A stretch of DNA of 64,000 bases from Bufo bufo. Lineage: Eukaryota; Chordata; Amphibia; Anura; Bufonidae. A model generated the notes under the pieces. It saw only the letters and a program-made list of their open reading frames with translations. It was not told the origin of the DNA and searched no databases. The position numbers and the translations under genes are program-made. Within the stretch, counting starts at the first letter, position 1, and the number at the start of each line of letters is the position of its first letter. Location of the stretch: contig NC_053391.1 of NCBI RefSeq assembly GCF_905171765.1, forward strand, positions 692,779,035 to 692,843,034, given 5' to 3'. Shown here in pieces: positions 47,290-62,058 of this stretch.

Positions 47290-47860
47290 ATCACTTTCCT
47301 CACATTTTCCTTGTAAACCTTCAGCCCAGTCTGAGGTCCAGAGCTCTGCATCAGGTTCTCTAGATTGGTGGAGGCTGCAGTGAAGTTTCTCATCTGCACA
47401 CAGGATCTTTGGAGTTCAGCCCGAGGGACCATTGGGTTCTTGGTCACCTCTCTCACCAAGGCCCTTCTCCCCAATTACTTAGTTTGGGGAGCGGCAGCTC
47501 TAGGAAGAGTCCTGGTTGTTTCAAACTTCTTCCATGTAAGAATTATGGAGGCCCCTGTGCTCTTAGGAACTTTCATTGCAGCTGAAATGTTGTTGCCCCT
47601 TCTTTAGATCTCTGCCTCCACACAATCCTGTCTCTGAGCCCTACAGGCAGTTCTTTCCTCCTCATGGCTTGGTTTTTGCTTTGATATGTTTTGTCAGCTG
47701 TGAGACCTTATATAGACAATGGGAGGGGGGGGGGGGGGTTCCAAATCCTGTCCAATCACCTGAATTTACCACAATCAGGTTATAGAAACAACAGAGATGA
47801 TTTAGAGAATTGAAGGCCCCAGAACTTTAACTTTTTAATAAATTCTCTTTTCACTTGCTT
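47290..47860 (-). pseudogene. Tc1-like transposon remnant
   Basis: A minus-strand translation gives GRRALVREVTKNPMVPRAEL and a following QRSCVQM, the linker region of a Tc1 transposase. The flank with TTTTGTCAGCTGTGAGACCT, ACCTTATATAGACAATGG and CCAATCACCTGAATTTACCA resembles the untranslated 5' part of a widespread fish and frog Tc1 family. It is badly decayed and interrupted by a G-run (47724-47740). Confidence 0.65.
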
Positions 47861-48204
47861 GATTTTTTTATTTTATTTTAGCACAAGGAGCAACATAGCA
47901 AAATGTGAGAAAACTGAATGAGTCTGAAGACTTTCCACATGCATTGTAATGGAGACATCTATATGCAGTAGAAGGAGTCCCACAGAGCAGGCCTGGTCCT
48001 GGTATTCTATGGTCGGCCTTTCTTTTTTCTATTGCTGTATTTTTGCTGTGGCCACTGAAATGATTCATATGTTGTGCTATTATACAAGTGTAACTTCTGC
48101 ACCCCGCTACTGTCTTTATTGGTTAACCTTCATGTCATCATACGTATTTATTGCAGGTTCTTCACTATGTGCATATCTCTTTCCATGTAAATGTTTATGT
48201 TCAC

Positions 48205-48990
48205 GTGTAATGTGCCTGGTTCACCAGCAGGTGGCAGCATAAATGGCAGAGCTACAGGTACATAGAGTGGAGCTTTCCTTCCAATCTAACACCCCCCCCC
48301 CCTCTGTGGTGTGGTGGGCAAGTTTCACTTGCTGCAGGAAGGGTGGGGACCAGTGAGAGTTAGTCTAGCTTACCCCCGGCTAGGGGAAGGTTGCAGTTTG
48401 CCCCCTGCCAAGGGAGGGTGTGCAGCAGGTGCACGTCCCTGTTGGACGTGGCCTTGCCCTGGCCAGCTGTAGCACCTTCTGCTCAGCTGGATATGGAGGC
48501 AGAAGCTGGAAGCCTCTGAAGCCAGGAGTAAAGTTCCCTAGACTAGTTTAGAGACAGACAGAAGTTGCAGCCCACAGTTAAAGCTAAGTTATAGAGAGGA
48601 GTTAGCCTGCCACAGTTAATGCCAAAGCCTGCTGCAACCAAGACAAAGCCTGAGACTGTTTGGAGAAACGTTTATTCAAGTAAAGCTGTTATCAACTTCA
48701 TCCCAAGGTATAGACTCAATTTATTTCTTCATCCCCTTCATCACCTACCGCCTTTGCTCTGCTTCAGACGACAATGCCTGGGGTTCAGCATATCCAGGTA
48801 GGAGCACCGTGACACGTGCACCGACATTATAGGCCACCCTACACCACTCTGGCATTCCTTCACCTGGGTACCATCTACAGTATCACAAAAAAAGGGCCCT
48901 GTGCCCTTGTTGCTTTACTGCAACTGGCGTCACGAAAGCAAGTACACATTTCTCTTAAGGGGACCCCTTGGTGCTGCCGTGCGTCGCAGA
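48205..48990 (+). mobile_element. LTR-like element, same family as 21975-22530
   Basis: It begins TGTAATGTGCCTGGTTCACC, AGCAGGTGGCAGC, then CTTGCTGCAGGAAGGGTGGG, GTCTAGCTTACCCCCGGCTA, AAGACAAAGCCTGAGACTGT, and ends near ACTGGCGTCACGAAAGCAAG. The order is the same as in the minus-strand copy at 22 kb but extends further at the 3' side. No internal genes are seen, so it is likely a solo LTR. Confidence 0.65.
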
Positions 48991-49019
48991 AGTATGTTTT
49001 TTGGCGGAGATTTTTGCGA

Positions 49020-49650
49020 AACTGTGTGATATCAGAGACTGCTGGGAGGTATTTTGTGCTGCACAGTGGTATCAGACGCTGCTGGGGAGGTATTTTGTGC
49101 TGCACAGTGGTATCAGACGCTGCTGGGGAGGTATTTTGTGCTGCACGGTGGTATCAGACGCGGCTGGGGAGGTATTTTGTGCTGCACGGTGGTATCAGAC
49201 GCTGCTGGGGAAGTATTTTGTGCTGCACGGTGGTATCAGACGCTGCCGGGGAGGTATTTTGTGCTGCACGGGGTATCAGATGCTGCTGGGGAGGTATTTT
49301 GTGCTGCACAGTGGTATCTGACGCTGCCGGGGAGGTATTTTGTGCTGCACGGTGGTATCAGACGCTGCTGGGGAGGCATTTTGTGCTGCACGGTGGTATC
49401 TGACGCTGCTGGGAGGTATTTTGTGCTGCACAGTGGTATCTGACGCTGCTGGGAGGTATTTTGTGCAGACGCTGCTGAGAGGTATTTTGTGCTGCACGGG
49501 GTATCAGATGCTGCTGGGAGGTATTTTGTGCTGCACGGTGGTATCAGACGCTGCTGGGAGGTATTTTGTGCTGCACGGTGGTATCTGACGCTGCCGGGGA
49601 GGTATTTTGTGCTGCACGGTGGTATCAGACGCTGCTGGGATATATTTTGC
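49020..49650. repeat. 41-bp minisatellite in an ARRB1 intron, about 15 copies
   Basis: The unit is GACGCTGCTGGGGAGGTATT followed by TTGTGCTGCACGGTGGTATCA. It begins just after the LTR-like element. Long frames on both strands come from the repeat. Confidence 0.97.
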
Positions 49651-50206
49651 AAATTGCAGTCCCCAATGCACTGAAGGGCCGTCTGCGTGAGCCCTAATAC
49701 TGCTGTACTACAATTCACAGTGATTCTGACCGGCGGTCTCTTACCTACCAGAGGTGGGACATTCAGGCCGGGGGCCCCATCAGAGGGCCCCCGGCTGCCG
49801 TGACAATTACTCAGCACCCTGCGATTGCATTTTGTGGCAGCGATTTTCAAGCTACTCAGTGTATTCCCTGCAATAATCACACATTTGGCCCATTTCCTTA
49901 GGATGCAGCATATTTTTATGGCGCCAGTAACCCCGCCGGACAAATGTGATTTTTCCTTAGTAAAATATTAATTTTTTGAATTGGCGAAAAAAAATTTAAA
50001 TAAAAAAATTAAGATTTAAATTAAACATGTAATATTTTAAATATAATAAAATAAAACTGACATCTTGAGGGCAGGGTCGGTGAGCTGCAAACCTGACATG
50101 CAGCGTATACATAACCGTGCAAGCCCCACGAGGTGATCTCTACTTACTTCCTGTCTCATACTCCAGTTACACCTAAAGCTGCATTCACCGTTTTGCTGAT
50201 TTCCAT
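49651..50206. other. ARRB1 intron, no element recognised
   Basis: Intronic DNA with an AT-rich stretch at 49955-50055. No gene. Confidence 0.5.
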
Positions 50207-50572
50207 TTAAGGCCTCCTGCACGAGAACGTGTGCGGCCCGTGGTCGTGCTGCGGGCTGCAATGCACAAACACCGACTGTGGGGCAGTGGATCGCGGACCG
50301 ATTAAAGTGAATCCGCGCGTTCCGCAAAAAGATAGGACATGCTCTATCTTTTTGCGGAACGGAAGTACGGAACGAAACCCCATGGAAGCACTCCGTAGTG
50401 TTCCATTCCGTGCTTCTGTTCCGCATCTCCGGATTTGCGGACCCATTGAAGTGAATGGGTCCGCATCCGTGATGCGGAATGCCCACAGAATGGCGCCCGT
50501 GTATTACGCATCCGCTAATGTGGCCTGCAATACGGCAACGGGGCAGTACACGTTCCTGTGCAGGAGGCCTAA
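50207..50572. mobile_element. MITE with GGCCTCCTGCAC inverted ends
   Basis: Left end AAGGCCTCCTGCACGAGAAC and right end GTTCCTGTGCAGGAGGCCTA are inverted. A strong internal hairpin pairs TTCCGCAAAAAGATAG with CTATCTTTTTGCGGAA (about 50323-50362), and a second pair involves GCGGACC and GGGTCCGC. No ORF. Antisense frames over this CpG-rich sequence are spurious. Confidence 0.85.
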
Positions 50573-51320
50573 CTCTCAGGCGGCAGACCCTCCTATCTTT
50601 CTTCTCGCTCATCCCTCCCAATTCACTGCATTATAGCATTTCATCCAATGGCATTCTGGATATAATTTATACTCCAATCACACCCAGAGCTGCATTCACA
50701 GTTCTGCTGGTTTCCTATTAGCAGAAAATCTCATCTCTTTGCAACGTGGTGCTGCTGTGTTGCATTGTACAATGTGTGGTGGATGCTCTGGGCTCTGATA
50801 TAGAGAGCACGCAGCAGAACTTTGAATGCAGCTCTAGATGTAACTGGAGTAGAACTGTTAGTTTCCCTTTGGCTAAAATGTAATACAAAAATTATTATCT
50901 CAGACCTAAAAATGAAAGCATGCAAAACATGTGACATATAAGTGACACCAGATCAGTGAACTATCTAGGAGGAGAGCACGGATCGTCCCGTTAATCAGAT
51001 TATCAGTCATACAACATGCCAGGCAGAACATGTAACATGGTGATCATCATGCAAGGATGGGTGGGGGGGGACACAATAACCACACCCGGATTAAAGTAGT
51101 TTGGGGTCCACAACGATCAGATACCTGTCACCAACCCCTTTAAACTTTTCCCACTGCTGCCATCTAGTGGCGGCTGCCACCTAGCACCAGCAAACCTGCA
51201 GCATCAAGATGCAACCCATAGGAGTGTTGTCTTTCATAGGTACTGTCCCTTTAAGACACAACTAAGACCAGGCTGAAAATCAGAAGACATGATGTGACAG
51301 ATAAATGGTTCATGCAGAAG

Positions 51321-51358
51321 CCCCCCCCCCTTCCTCCCCTGGGGGGGGGGGGGGGGGG
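51321..51358. repeat. C10 and G18 homopolymers 10 bp apart
   Basis: Ten C (51321-51330), TTCCTCCCCT, then eighteen G (51341-51358). In the ARRB1 transcript this is C18 followed by G10, starting 95 bases downstream of the microexon donor. It can form a hairpin or a G-quadruplex. Confidence 0.95.
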
Positions 51359-51452
51359 CACAGTGTTAAATGGAGGGCTGTGAGGATGGGGCCAAGACAG
51401 ATGCAGTGGGATTTGGTGCATGGTCGTGACTTGCAGAAGTTTCAGCAATTAC

Positions 51453-51476
51453 CTTGACGCAAGGTCTCCCAGAAGG
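51453..51476 (-). CDS. ARRB1: ARRB1 24-bp microexon (residues 333-341)
   Basis: CCTTCTGGGAGACCTTGCGT plus CAAG is bounded by acceptor ATGGCAG and donor GTAATT. Spliced between its neighbours it reads G-LLGDLAS-S, identical to mammalian ARRB1 334-341 across the microexon. Mammals have a long form with these 8 residues and a short form without them. Here too the exon is a multiple of three with matching phases, so inclusion or skipping keeps the frame. It lies alone, about 2.3 kb from the upstream exon and 5.4 kb from the downstream one. Confidence 0.95.
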
Positions 51477-52600
51477 CTGCCATTGTTCAAAGTAGATCAG
51501 AGAATTAGTCAGCGCGAGCATCACCCCCGAGTCAGCGAATCCCAAAATAGCAGGTAATAGAGCCGGGTACCCTAACCCCTGGGGAGCGTGCACCAAGGGG
51601 CGGGCGGCCGGCTCATTTACTTGCCAATGTTAATTAACAAAATGAAAGCTCCTCTTGAGAACATCAATCAGCAGGTTACACTTAATATCATGGGCTTTGC
51701 TGATTCTAAGGACACTGATTCTTATACTCCAGTTACATCCAGAGCTGCATCAAAGTTATACTAGTTTTCCACTTGCTTTCAGACTGCATTGCTGCACAAC
51801 TGCTGACTTCCCAACTACCCCTTCTGGATCAGTGTCAGGGCTTGCTCTGATGGGATTTATAGTAATGCATATGCTCTATTCACTTGCAGAGCTGCATCCA
51901 CAGCTGTACTAGTTTTCCACTTGCATTGCGGCACAACCGCTCATTTCCTGGTAACCCCTTCTGGTTCAGTGTCAGGGCACGCTCATAGGATTTGTGTAAT
52001 GCATAGGCTCTATTCACTTCCAGAGCTGCGTTCACACACTGCCATGTGGAATCCATACATTCCTAACAGCTCAGCTGAGACGCTGCTGCTCGTTTGCAAC
52101 GTCTGTAAATCTATGTCATCCATCCACAATGCACCACAGCAGAGGACGCCCCCATACCGACCCCGAAACTAAAGGCGACAAGGTCAGTGACCTTTGTTTC
52201 ACTGAACGGAAAACTGCTAACATGGTGAATACAGCTTTGGATGTGATTGGAGTCACAATATGCTTACTTAGCATAGTGGCATCCAGAGCTGCATTCACCA
52301 TTCTGCTGTCTGATATACGTCAGTATTGTGCACGCCCTTAACCACTTAGCGAAGACTCTGGCAAAAAGATTTTTCTCTGTACATGGTGCAAACCCTCCAT
52401 CCCCCACAGTACAACACAGCTCATATAGACGATAGCAGGGAGTCATGTAAATGCAGCTCTGAGTGTGACTGGAGTATAAGACAAGATGGAGCTCACTATC
52501 AGCACAGGATAAGTTAAGCAGCAGATTTACAAAGCTACTGAACATTATGTGGAAACTTGAAGGGGTTGTCCAGGACTTTACCATGGGTGACTTATCCTTT

Positions 52601-54062
<1,462 letters not shown>

Positions 54063-54119
54063 TCAAGTAGAAGTGAGGGTGGATTCCAAGACAGAGTTCA
54101 GAACATGGGGAAACTCCCC

Positions 54120-55110
54120 AAGAGGTAGAGAACTGGCTGATCACACTGATGAGAATGACCTGAGGATATTCACATTTTACCGGGAAGTTCAACAATGTCC
54201 ATTCACTGGAGTCTTCAGTGTAAAAGTATAAGGAGTGAAGACTTTAATATAACAATATCTTGGGATTCCTCTTAAGTACTACATGGAGGCTGCAATATAA
54301 GAATGTCCTGGGATTCCTCTTAGATATTTTCATACTTAACAGAGTCTACAGAGTGAAAATGACTCAAGTATATTCTAATTATGCAGTGAAGCTCCACAAT
54401 CTGTTTTCACTTCAAAGTATGAAGAGTACAGGTTGCATTATAAGAATGGCCTGGGATTCCTCTTAGATATTCTCATCCTGTAGTAACAGAGTGAGAATGA
54501 CCTGAAGATATTCTCGTCATGAAGAGCAGGTCCACAATTTCCATTCACCTCATTGTAAAAGTATGAAGAGTACAGGCTGCAATATAAGAATGTCTTGGGA
54601 TTACCCTCACATATTCTAATCCTGTTGTAACAAAACAAGAATGACCTGAGGATATTCTTTCTAATTACAGAATGAAGCTCCACAATCTTCATTCACTGTT
54701 GTCTTCTGTTTAAGGGTTTAAGGATTGAAGGCTTCAACACAAGAACATTTTAGGATTAATCTTAAATATTATCTGGAGTTTGCAATATAAGATTGTCATG
54801 ACATTCCTCTTAGATATTCTCATCCTGTAGTAACATGGTGAGAATAGCCTGAGGAGAATCCAATTATAGAGAGCAGGTCCATAATCTCTATTCACTGTGT
54901 TCTTCAATGTATGGGGAGTGGAGGCTGCAAAATAAGAATGTCCTGGGATTTCCCTTAGATATTTCAATCCGGTAATAACTAAGGAAAGATGACCTGAGGA
55001 CGTTCGCATTTTACAGTGAAGCTACCAAATCTTTATTCACTGTGATCTAGAGTGGAGGTTTCAATATAAAAATGTCTTGGGATTCCCCTTAAATTAGATT
55101 AGAATCTGGA
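54120..55110. repeat. Degenerate 145-bp tandem repeat in an ARRB1 intron
   Basis: The block GCAATATAAGAATGTCCTGG, GATTCCTCTTAGATATTCTC, ATCCTGTAGTAACAGAGTGA recurs near 54291, 54435, 54579, 54782, 54928 and 55060, mostly 132-146 bp apart with one 203-bp step. Diverged. Confidence 0.85.
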
Positions 55111-55280
55111 TGTTGAAATATAAGAATGTTCTGCAATTGCTCTTAGAGATTCACATACTGTAGTGAGAATGACCTGAGGACATTCTTATTATTGTGTTAA
55201 AGTTCCCAAAAGTTTTTGCACCATATTTACAGTACAAGGGCATTGTGAGGGAGAGTTGCAGCACTCGAATACCTATTTTA

Positions 55281-55283
<3 letters not shown>

Positions 55284-55318
<35 letters not shown>
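55284..55318. repeat. TA microsatellite
   Basis: Pure TA run directly against the left end of the Tc1-type MITE, probably grown from its TA target. A matching shorter run follows the right end (56250-56265). Confidence 0.95.
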
Positions 55319-55321
<3 letters not shown>

Positions 55322-56249
55322 TACAAACCAAAAGTTTGGACACACCTTCTCATTCAAAGAGTTTTCTTTATTTTCATGACTATGAAAATTGTAGATTCAC
55401 ACTGAAGGCATCAAAACTATAAATTAACACATGTTGAATTATATACATAACAAACAAGTGTGAAACAACTGAAGATATGTCATATTCTAGGTTCTTCAAA
55501 GTAGCCACCTTTTGCTTTGATTACTGCTTTGCACACTCTTGGCATTCTCTTGATGAGCTTCAAGAGGTAGTCCCCTGAAATGGTTTTCACTTCACAGGTG
55601 TGCCCTGTCAGGTTTAATAAGTGGGATTTCTTGCCTTATAAATGGGGTTGGGACCATCAGTTGCGTTGAAGAGAAGTCAGGTGGATACACAGCTGATAGT
55701 CCTACTGAATAGACTGTTAGAATTTGTATTATGGCAAGAAATAAGCAGCTAAGTAAAGAAAAACGAGTGGCCATCATTACTTTAAGAAATGAAGGTCAGT
55801 CAGTCAGCCGGAAAATTGGGAAAACTTTGAAAGTAAGGGCTATTTGACCATGAAGGAGAGTGATGGGGTGCTGCGGCAGATGACCTGGCCTCCACAGTCA
55901 CCGGACCTGAACCCAATCGAGATGGTTTGGGGTGAGCTGGACCGCAGAGTGAAGGCAAAAGGGCCAACAAGTGCTAAGCATCTCTGGGAACTCCTTCAAG
56001 ACTGTTGGAAGACCATTTCAGGGGACTACCTCTTAAAGCTCATCAAGAGAATGCCAAGAGTGTGCAAAGCAGTAATCAAAGCAAAAGGTGACTACTGAAG
56101 AACCTAGAATATGACATTTTTAGTTGTTTCACACTTGTTTGTTATGTATATAATTCCACATGTGTTAATTCATAGTTTTGATGCCTTCATAGTCATGAAA
56201 ATAAAGAAAACTCTTTGAATGAGTGTGTCCAAACTTTTGGTCTGTACTG
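55319..56249 (+). mobile_element. Tc1/mariner-derived element, copy C
   Basis: Ends CAGTACAAACCAAAAGTTTG and ...CTTTTGGTCTGTACTG. It keeps a transposase start, MARNKQLSKEKRVAIITLRN (from 55731) with SVSRKIGKTLKVRAI before a stop, then jumps to [40 protein letters not shown] and the C-terminal helix to 56098. The DDE centre is missing, with the same junction as copy B. It sits in the intron between the exons at 53889 and 56780. Confidence 0.93.
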
Positions 56250-56779
56250 TATATATATATATATATTAGTCGCACTGCAGTGAGAATGAGCACAGTTCAA
56301 GTAGGCACTGCAGCATAATTGGCCAATCAGATTATTTTATGAATAATACAATGATGAGAATGTGTTTGAACATCATATTGTAAACAGGGATGGAAATTAA
56401 GCTTGACCAAAATATAAATAATGCACTATGTCAATGATTTGCAGCAGTCCAAAGGACATTCTCATTACTGTCCATGCAGCACCAGGGCATGGATAATGAG
56501 GGTTTTATCAGGTATTAGAAAGGTCTGGAATCACTCCCATATACTATTCTCATGGTGGAAAAGACAAAGCTGATCCTCACTGTCTGATTGCTAAAGTGTG
56601 TGAGAATTGCCCAGGACATTCTCACACTAACCCTCAGGTAGTTCTCATGCTGCAGTCTCAGACTCTGAAAAACATCAGATATTTAGTTGTTTGTGTCTTA
56701 TTGGTAAGAACCCCACAGAACTATGGATTGTGGGCTATATTATATAGGTGACGGGGAGAGGGCTCAGAGGACGTCTCAC

Positions 56780-56917
56780 AGAGTACTAGATGCCAAGTTG
56801 GTGTCTTCATGCTTCAATTTCCCGTCCAGCGCCAGGCCGCGCTTCTCCCGGTTGTTGGCCAGGAATGGAGTCAACGTATAGACCTTACAAAATGTGGAGC
56901 TGGGCGCTACAACGTCA
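56780..56917 (-). CDS. ARRB1: ARRB1 exon (residues 259-305)
   Basis: The acceptor TTCCAGCAG and donor GTGAGA bound 138 bp encoding [45 protein letters not shown]. It holds the lariat loop (about 274-300) with the polar-core acids Asp 290 and Asp 297. These residues clamp Arg 169 and Arg 393 and are released by the receptor phosphates. Near identical to mammals. Confidence 0.97.
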
Positions 56918-57333
56918 CTGCTGGAAGGACACAGAGACAAGGAGAGGGTTAAATCTGCAGCATTTCTTAGGTTAACCTGCCCCAACACATTGCCTTGAGT
57001 TACATCACTCCAGTCACATACAAAGCTGCGTTCCCATTTCTGTTGATTGCTACAGTTTATCTATAATATGCAGTCAGGCGTGGCACTTTACAACTTAGCT
57101 GCATGCACTGTGTTATGGTAACTGCAGCTCTGCATGTGAGTGGAGCATAAAAGATGAATTGGGATTAGTGCAAGGAAAGTATATGCTCCAAAAAGAGCAC
57201 AGCAGCAGTTTTTAAAGCTAGAGCTACTTGATGACTGCAGTTGGCGGTATATCACATCCCTTTAAAAAGTAGTCTAGGGGGACGACCAGGAAGAAGAAGC
57301 CATTGCAGCATGGATGTAACGATATGTACTCAC

Positions 57334-57648
<315 letters not shown>

Positions 57649-57773
57649 TCAAAGAGAAAAGATCAGTAAAAAGGTTATCAATTACGGATGCAGTTCCCAG
57701 TGCGGCCTGTAGATGGCATCAGAGACTAGCAATTACACACTGCATGTCTGCAATCAGCAGGAGATCGATGTTC

Positions 57774-57963
57774 AGGCCTAGTTCACACTTCAGTGTTTGT
57801 TCAGTGATTTCCATCAGTGATTTTGAGCGAAAACCAGGTGCGGCTCTAAACACAGAACAGGAGCAGATCTCTCCCTTATGTCTATGGAGGCTCCAATCCT
57901 GGTTTTATCTCACAATCACCGATGGAAATCACTGACCCAAACACTGATGTGTGAATGAGGCCT
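57774..57963. mobile_element. 190-bp MITE with GGCCTAGTTCACAC inverted ends
   Basis: The left end AGGCCTAGTTCACACTTCAG, followed by TGTTTGTTCAGTGATTTCCA, pairs with TGGAAATCACTGACCCAAAC and ACTGATGTGTGAATGAGGCC at the right. The arms take up over half of the element, and no ORF is present. It lies between the exons at 57606 and 58319. Confidence 0.9.
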
Positions 57964-58282
57964 TATACTCCAATTACCTCCAGAGCTGCATTCACAGTCT
58001 TACAGACCATAAAGAGGACGCAGCTGAAGTGTGACAGAGACATTCGTCTCCCATAAGTCACTAGGTGCAGCTATCGCATTGTAGTTCACAGAATCAGTGG
58101 GGCGCAGGCAGGTGTGGGAGCCAACAGGAAACTGGCAGAACTGTAAATGCTGCTTTGAATGTAATTAGAGCATAAGAAAATAAGGCTAAGCATAATACTG
58201 CATATAGATTTACTAATTCTGATAATCTGGAAATCTATGCAGAGAGAACAATTGGTAAGGTTTATGACATGAAACGTTTTTA

Positions 58283-59140
<858 letters not shown>

Positions 59141-59144
59141 CTAC

Positions 59145-59212
59145 CTTTTATGGATCTTTTCTTCCAGGGTTTCAGCACAGAAAGCCTTCACCTCATAGTC
59201 GACCCCACAGGC
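59145..59212 (-). CDS. ARRB1: ARRB1 exon (residues 139-161)
   Basis: The acceptor CCTCTCAG and donor GTAGAAAA bound 68 bp encoding [20 protein letters not shown] then HK. It is N-domain, with the 139-loop at its start. AET replaces mammalian AEN. The donor is followed within 25 bases by the GATA/TATC tract. Confidence 0.97.
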
Positions 59213-59249
59213 CTGAGAGGGAGGAGAGGACAGTGGATCATTAATCTCA

Positions 59250-60310
59250 TTAACTCGACCACCATCACCCGTATGACCACATCTGGCACCTTCATTACCA
59301 GCCCTCGTCTGCCACCATCACCACTCTGTCACCACCTTAATTACTACCCCCATCATTCTACCATCACCTCCATTACTGCCCCCACTCTACACCACCCTCT
59401 TTATCTTAACCATTCTACTAACACTTTCTCCACAACCTTCACCACCACAGACATTACCACCACAGACATTACCACCACCTTCATTACCACCAACTTCATT
59501 CCTGTAAAGCAGTGGAAGTGAAACCAATAGATTTGACTTAGGGCTAAATCTAGGGGCATTATCCTGACAGTCCCCTGGATCTTGCCCTTTAACCCCTATA
59601 CAGGGATCTGGTCTTCTCTGCAAGGGAGCCACCAGGCTGCTACCTCCAGGAATAGTCTCCTTGTGGTTGTCTGCTGACCCACAGGGGTCAGGGACACCGT
59701 TGTGCAACCCTGAGGGAACAGGCAATACTTGTATTCAGTAACAGGCTGAGGTCAGAGAAGGCAATGTACATGCAAATCTGAGAAACAATGCAAAAGTTTA
59801 GGGAAGCCAGCTCAGGGTCTGTATCCAGGAACAGGCAGGAGTCAGTACACGGGCAGACAATCACAGCTAGGAGCAAGAACCTATTTCTCAGGCACCCTCC
59901 CACTGGGAAAGGATTGCCAGCCATTGGCTGGTGCAAATCAGGTTGTGCACCCTAAGGTCAGAAGGAAGAAGCTTTGCTGGCAAGATCAGGCCACAGCCTG
60001 CATGGGGAGAAGAACCGGAATACTCCAGTGGCTGGATCCGCCACAAGGAAGCTGCAGGGAATTGGAACATCATCAGAGGAGTGAATGGAGAGGCGCCCAT
60101 GCCTGCCCGAGATGCAGCTGCATCGGGCACAAGCTGCCAATATAACAATTACCATCACCATTTCTACCACCACCATCTTCATCACTACTTCCATTCTACC
60201 ACCAGCCTCATAACCACCACGGTTCTACCACCTCCTACAAAGCCTTCACCACAGCCTTCACCTCAACCATCACATCCCCTGCCATCTCCTGACCCATAGC
60301 TGTACTAACA
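59250..60310. repeat. ACC/ATC-rich low-complexity DNA split by a 0.6-kb insert
   Basis: Segments at 59250-59520 and 60140-60310 are rich in CACC, CATT and ACCACC words and look like one tract. Between them (about 59521-60139) is normal-complexity DNA containing GGGAAGCCAGCTCAGGGTCT, CCAGGAACAGGCAGGAGTCA and TGGCTGGATCCGCCAC, probably a dispersed repeat insertion of unknown family. Frames over the tract are compositional. Confidence 0.6.
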
Positions 60311-60477
60311 TTATCTTCTCTCTACTTCTTCTAGAAGGTTCTCACCGTCTTTGTCACTACCACCTGCATAATGCTTCTGCCTCCACCACTATCTTCATAA
60401 CCGTCATCTCGCACAATTACAATGTTATCCCTTTTTTTTTTTTTTTTACAGAAAATATCAAGAAATGATTAACGCTA

Positions 60478-61351
<874 letters not shown>

Positions 61352-62058
61352 TTTCTTTTAAAGCCCGAGGAGCGTGCTTTCTACACCCGTGCAACAAAAT
61401 CGTGCAGTGTGCCACACAAAAACGTGCACAAGGTTACCGTCCATCGCAGGCCCTCTCCATATGAGAAGGGCCCCCATAAACCTTTCCCAGTCCCTCCGGG
61501 CCAGAAGGCTCCTCAAATGGACCAAGACAAAATAGGCAACCCCCAGCCAAAGCCGAAGGTATGCCAAGTCTATGCTCCGGCTTTCAACTAGGCTACCATC
61601 CAAGATGTCGGCACAGAGCTTCAACAACTAGATCTAGACTCTCCCCGAAGGGAGAGCCCAAGGGGTTTTTCGGGGGGGTGCGGAACCAGGATGGCCACCC
61701 CCCCCCCCCCAGACCTCTAGGGAGGTACCCGTAAGGGCGCCGCAACCCAAGAAATCCTTGTGACAAACAAAATGTGGAAAGTGAAGCCGTCACTCAGTGG
61801 GCTCCCACCACCGGTGAGTTCAGGCACCTAAGGGTCACCACTCCTGGGGCACTTCTGCACCTCGGGCTTCCAAACATCTCAGTCCCTGGCTTCGATCCGG
61901 CGATCCTTTGGTCACCTAGCATAGGGCACTAATGGCCCAAGCCGTACACCCTAGGGATGCCGTGTGGTTCTCTGTTCTACATCCTGCCAGGGCTCTGTCC
62001 ACCAGGAATCAATAGGAACAGATACTACACTTGATCTTGGCCAAAAGGCCGAGAAGCG
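61352..62058 (-). mobile_element. Retroposed element with U2 snRNA-derived head
   Basis: On the minus strand the element starts CGCTTCTCGGCCTTTTGGCC, AAGATCAAGTGTAGTATCTG, TTCCTAT, matching U2 snRNA from base 3 to about base 48 with one or two changes. After that the U2 match stops and about 660 bp of unrelated sequence follows, down to an A-rich end (TTTAAAAGAAA). AGTGAT stands on both sides (61346-61351 and 62059-62064), a 6-bp target duplication. Head, A-rich tail and duplication mark it as a retroposon in the manner of snRNA-headed SINEs, or a chimeric retrocopy. It is not a functional U2 gene: the Sm site and 3' stem-loops are absent. The body contains C/G-runs near 61693 and no pol III boxes that I can identify. 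Confidence 0.8.

Larger units (their letters stand above)
50640..52600. repeat. Scattered copies of an ACTCCAGTTACA...AGCTGCATTCAC repeat
   Basis: Short copies in either orientation recur near 50165, 50665, 50825, 51726, 51885, 52025, 52235 and 52450, and again near 57010 and 57965. The shared text is ATACTCCAGTTACATCCAGA, then GCTGCATTCACAGTTCTGCT and TTTCC. The spacing is irregular, so they look like dispersed or strongly diverged tandem units rather than a clean array. Confidence 0.6.

Noticed and set aside
48816..49943. Frames of 195 and 235 codons on both strands
   Set aside because: They follow the 41-bp minisatellite; the cysteine-rich or SDT-rich repeats are translation of the repeat unit.
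50037..50636. 194- and 135-codon frames on opposite strands
   Set aside because: Both cover the CpG-rich MITE at 50207-50572 and mirror its hairpins.
59150..59521. 123-codon Thr/Ile-rich plus-strand frame
   Set aside because: It is antisense to an ARRB1 exon and runs into ACC/ATC low-complexity DNA.
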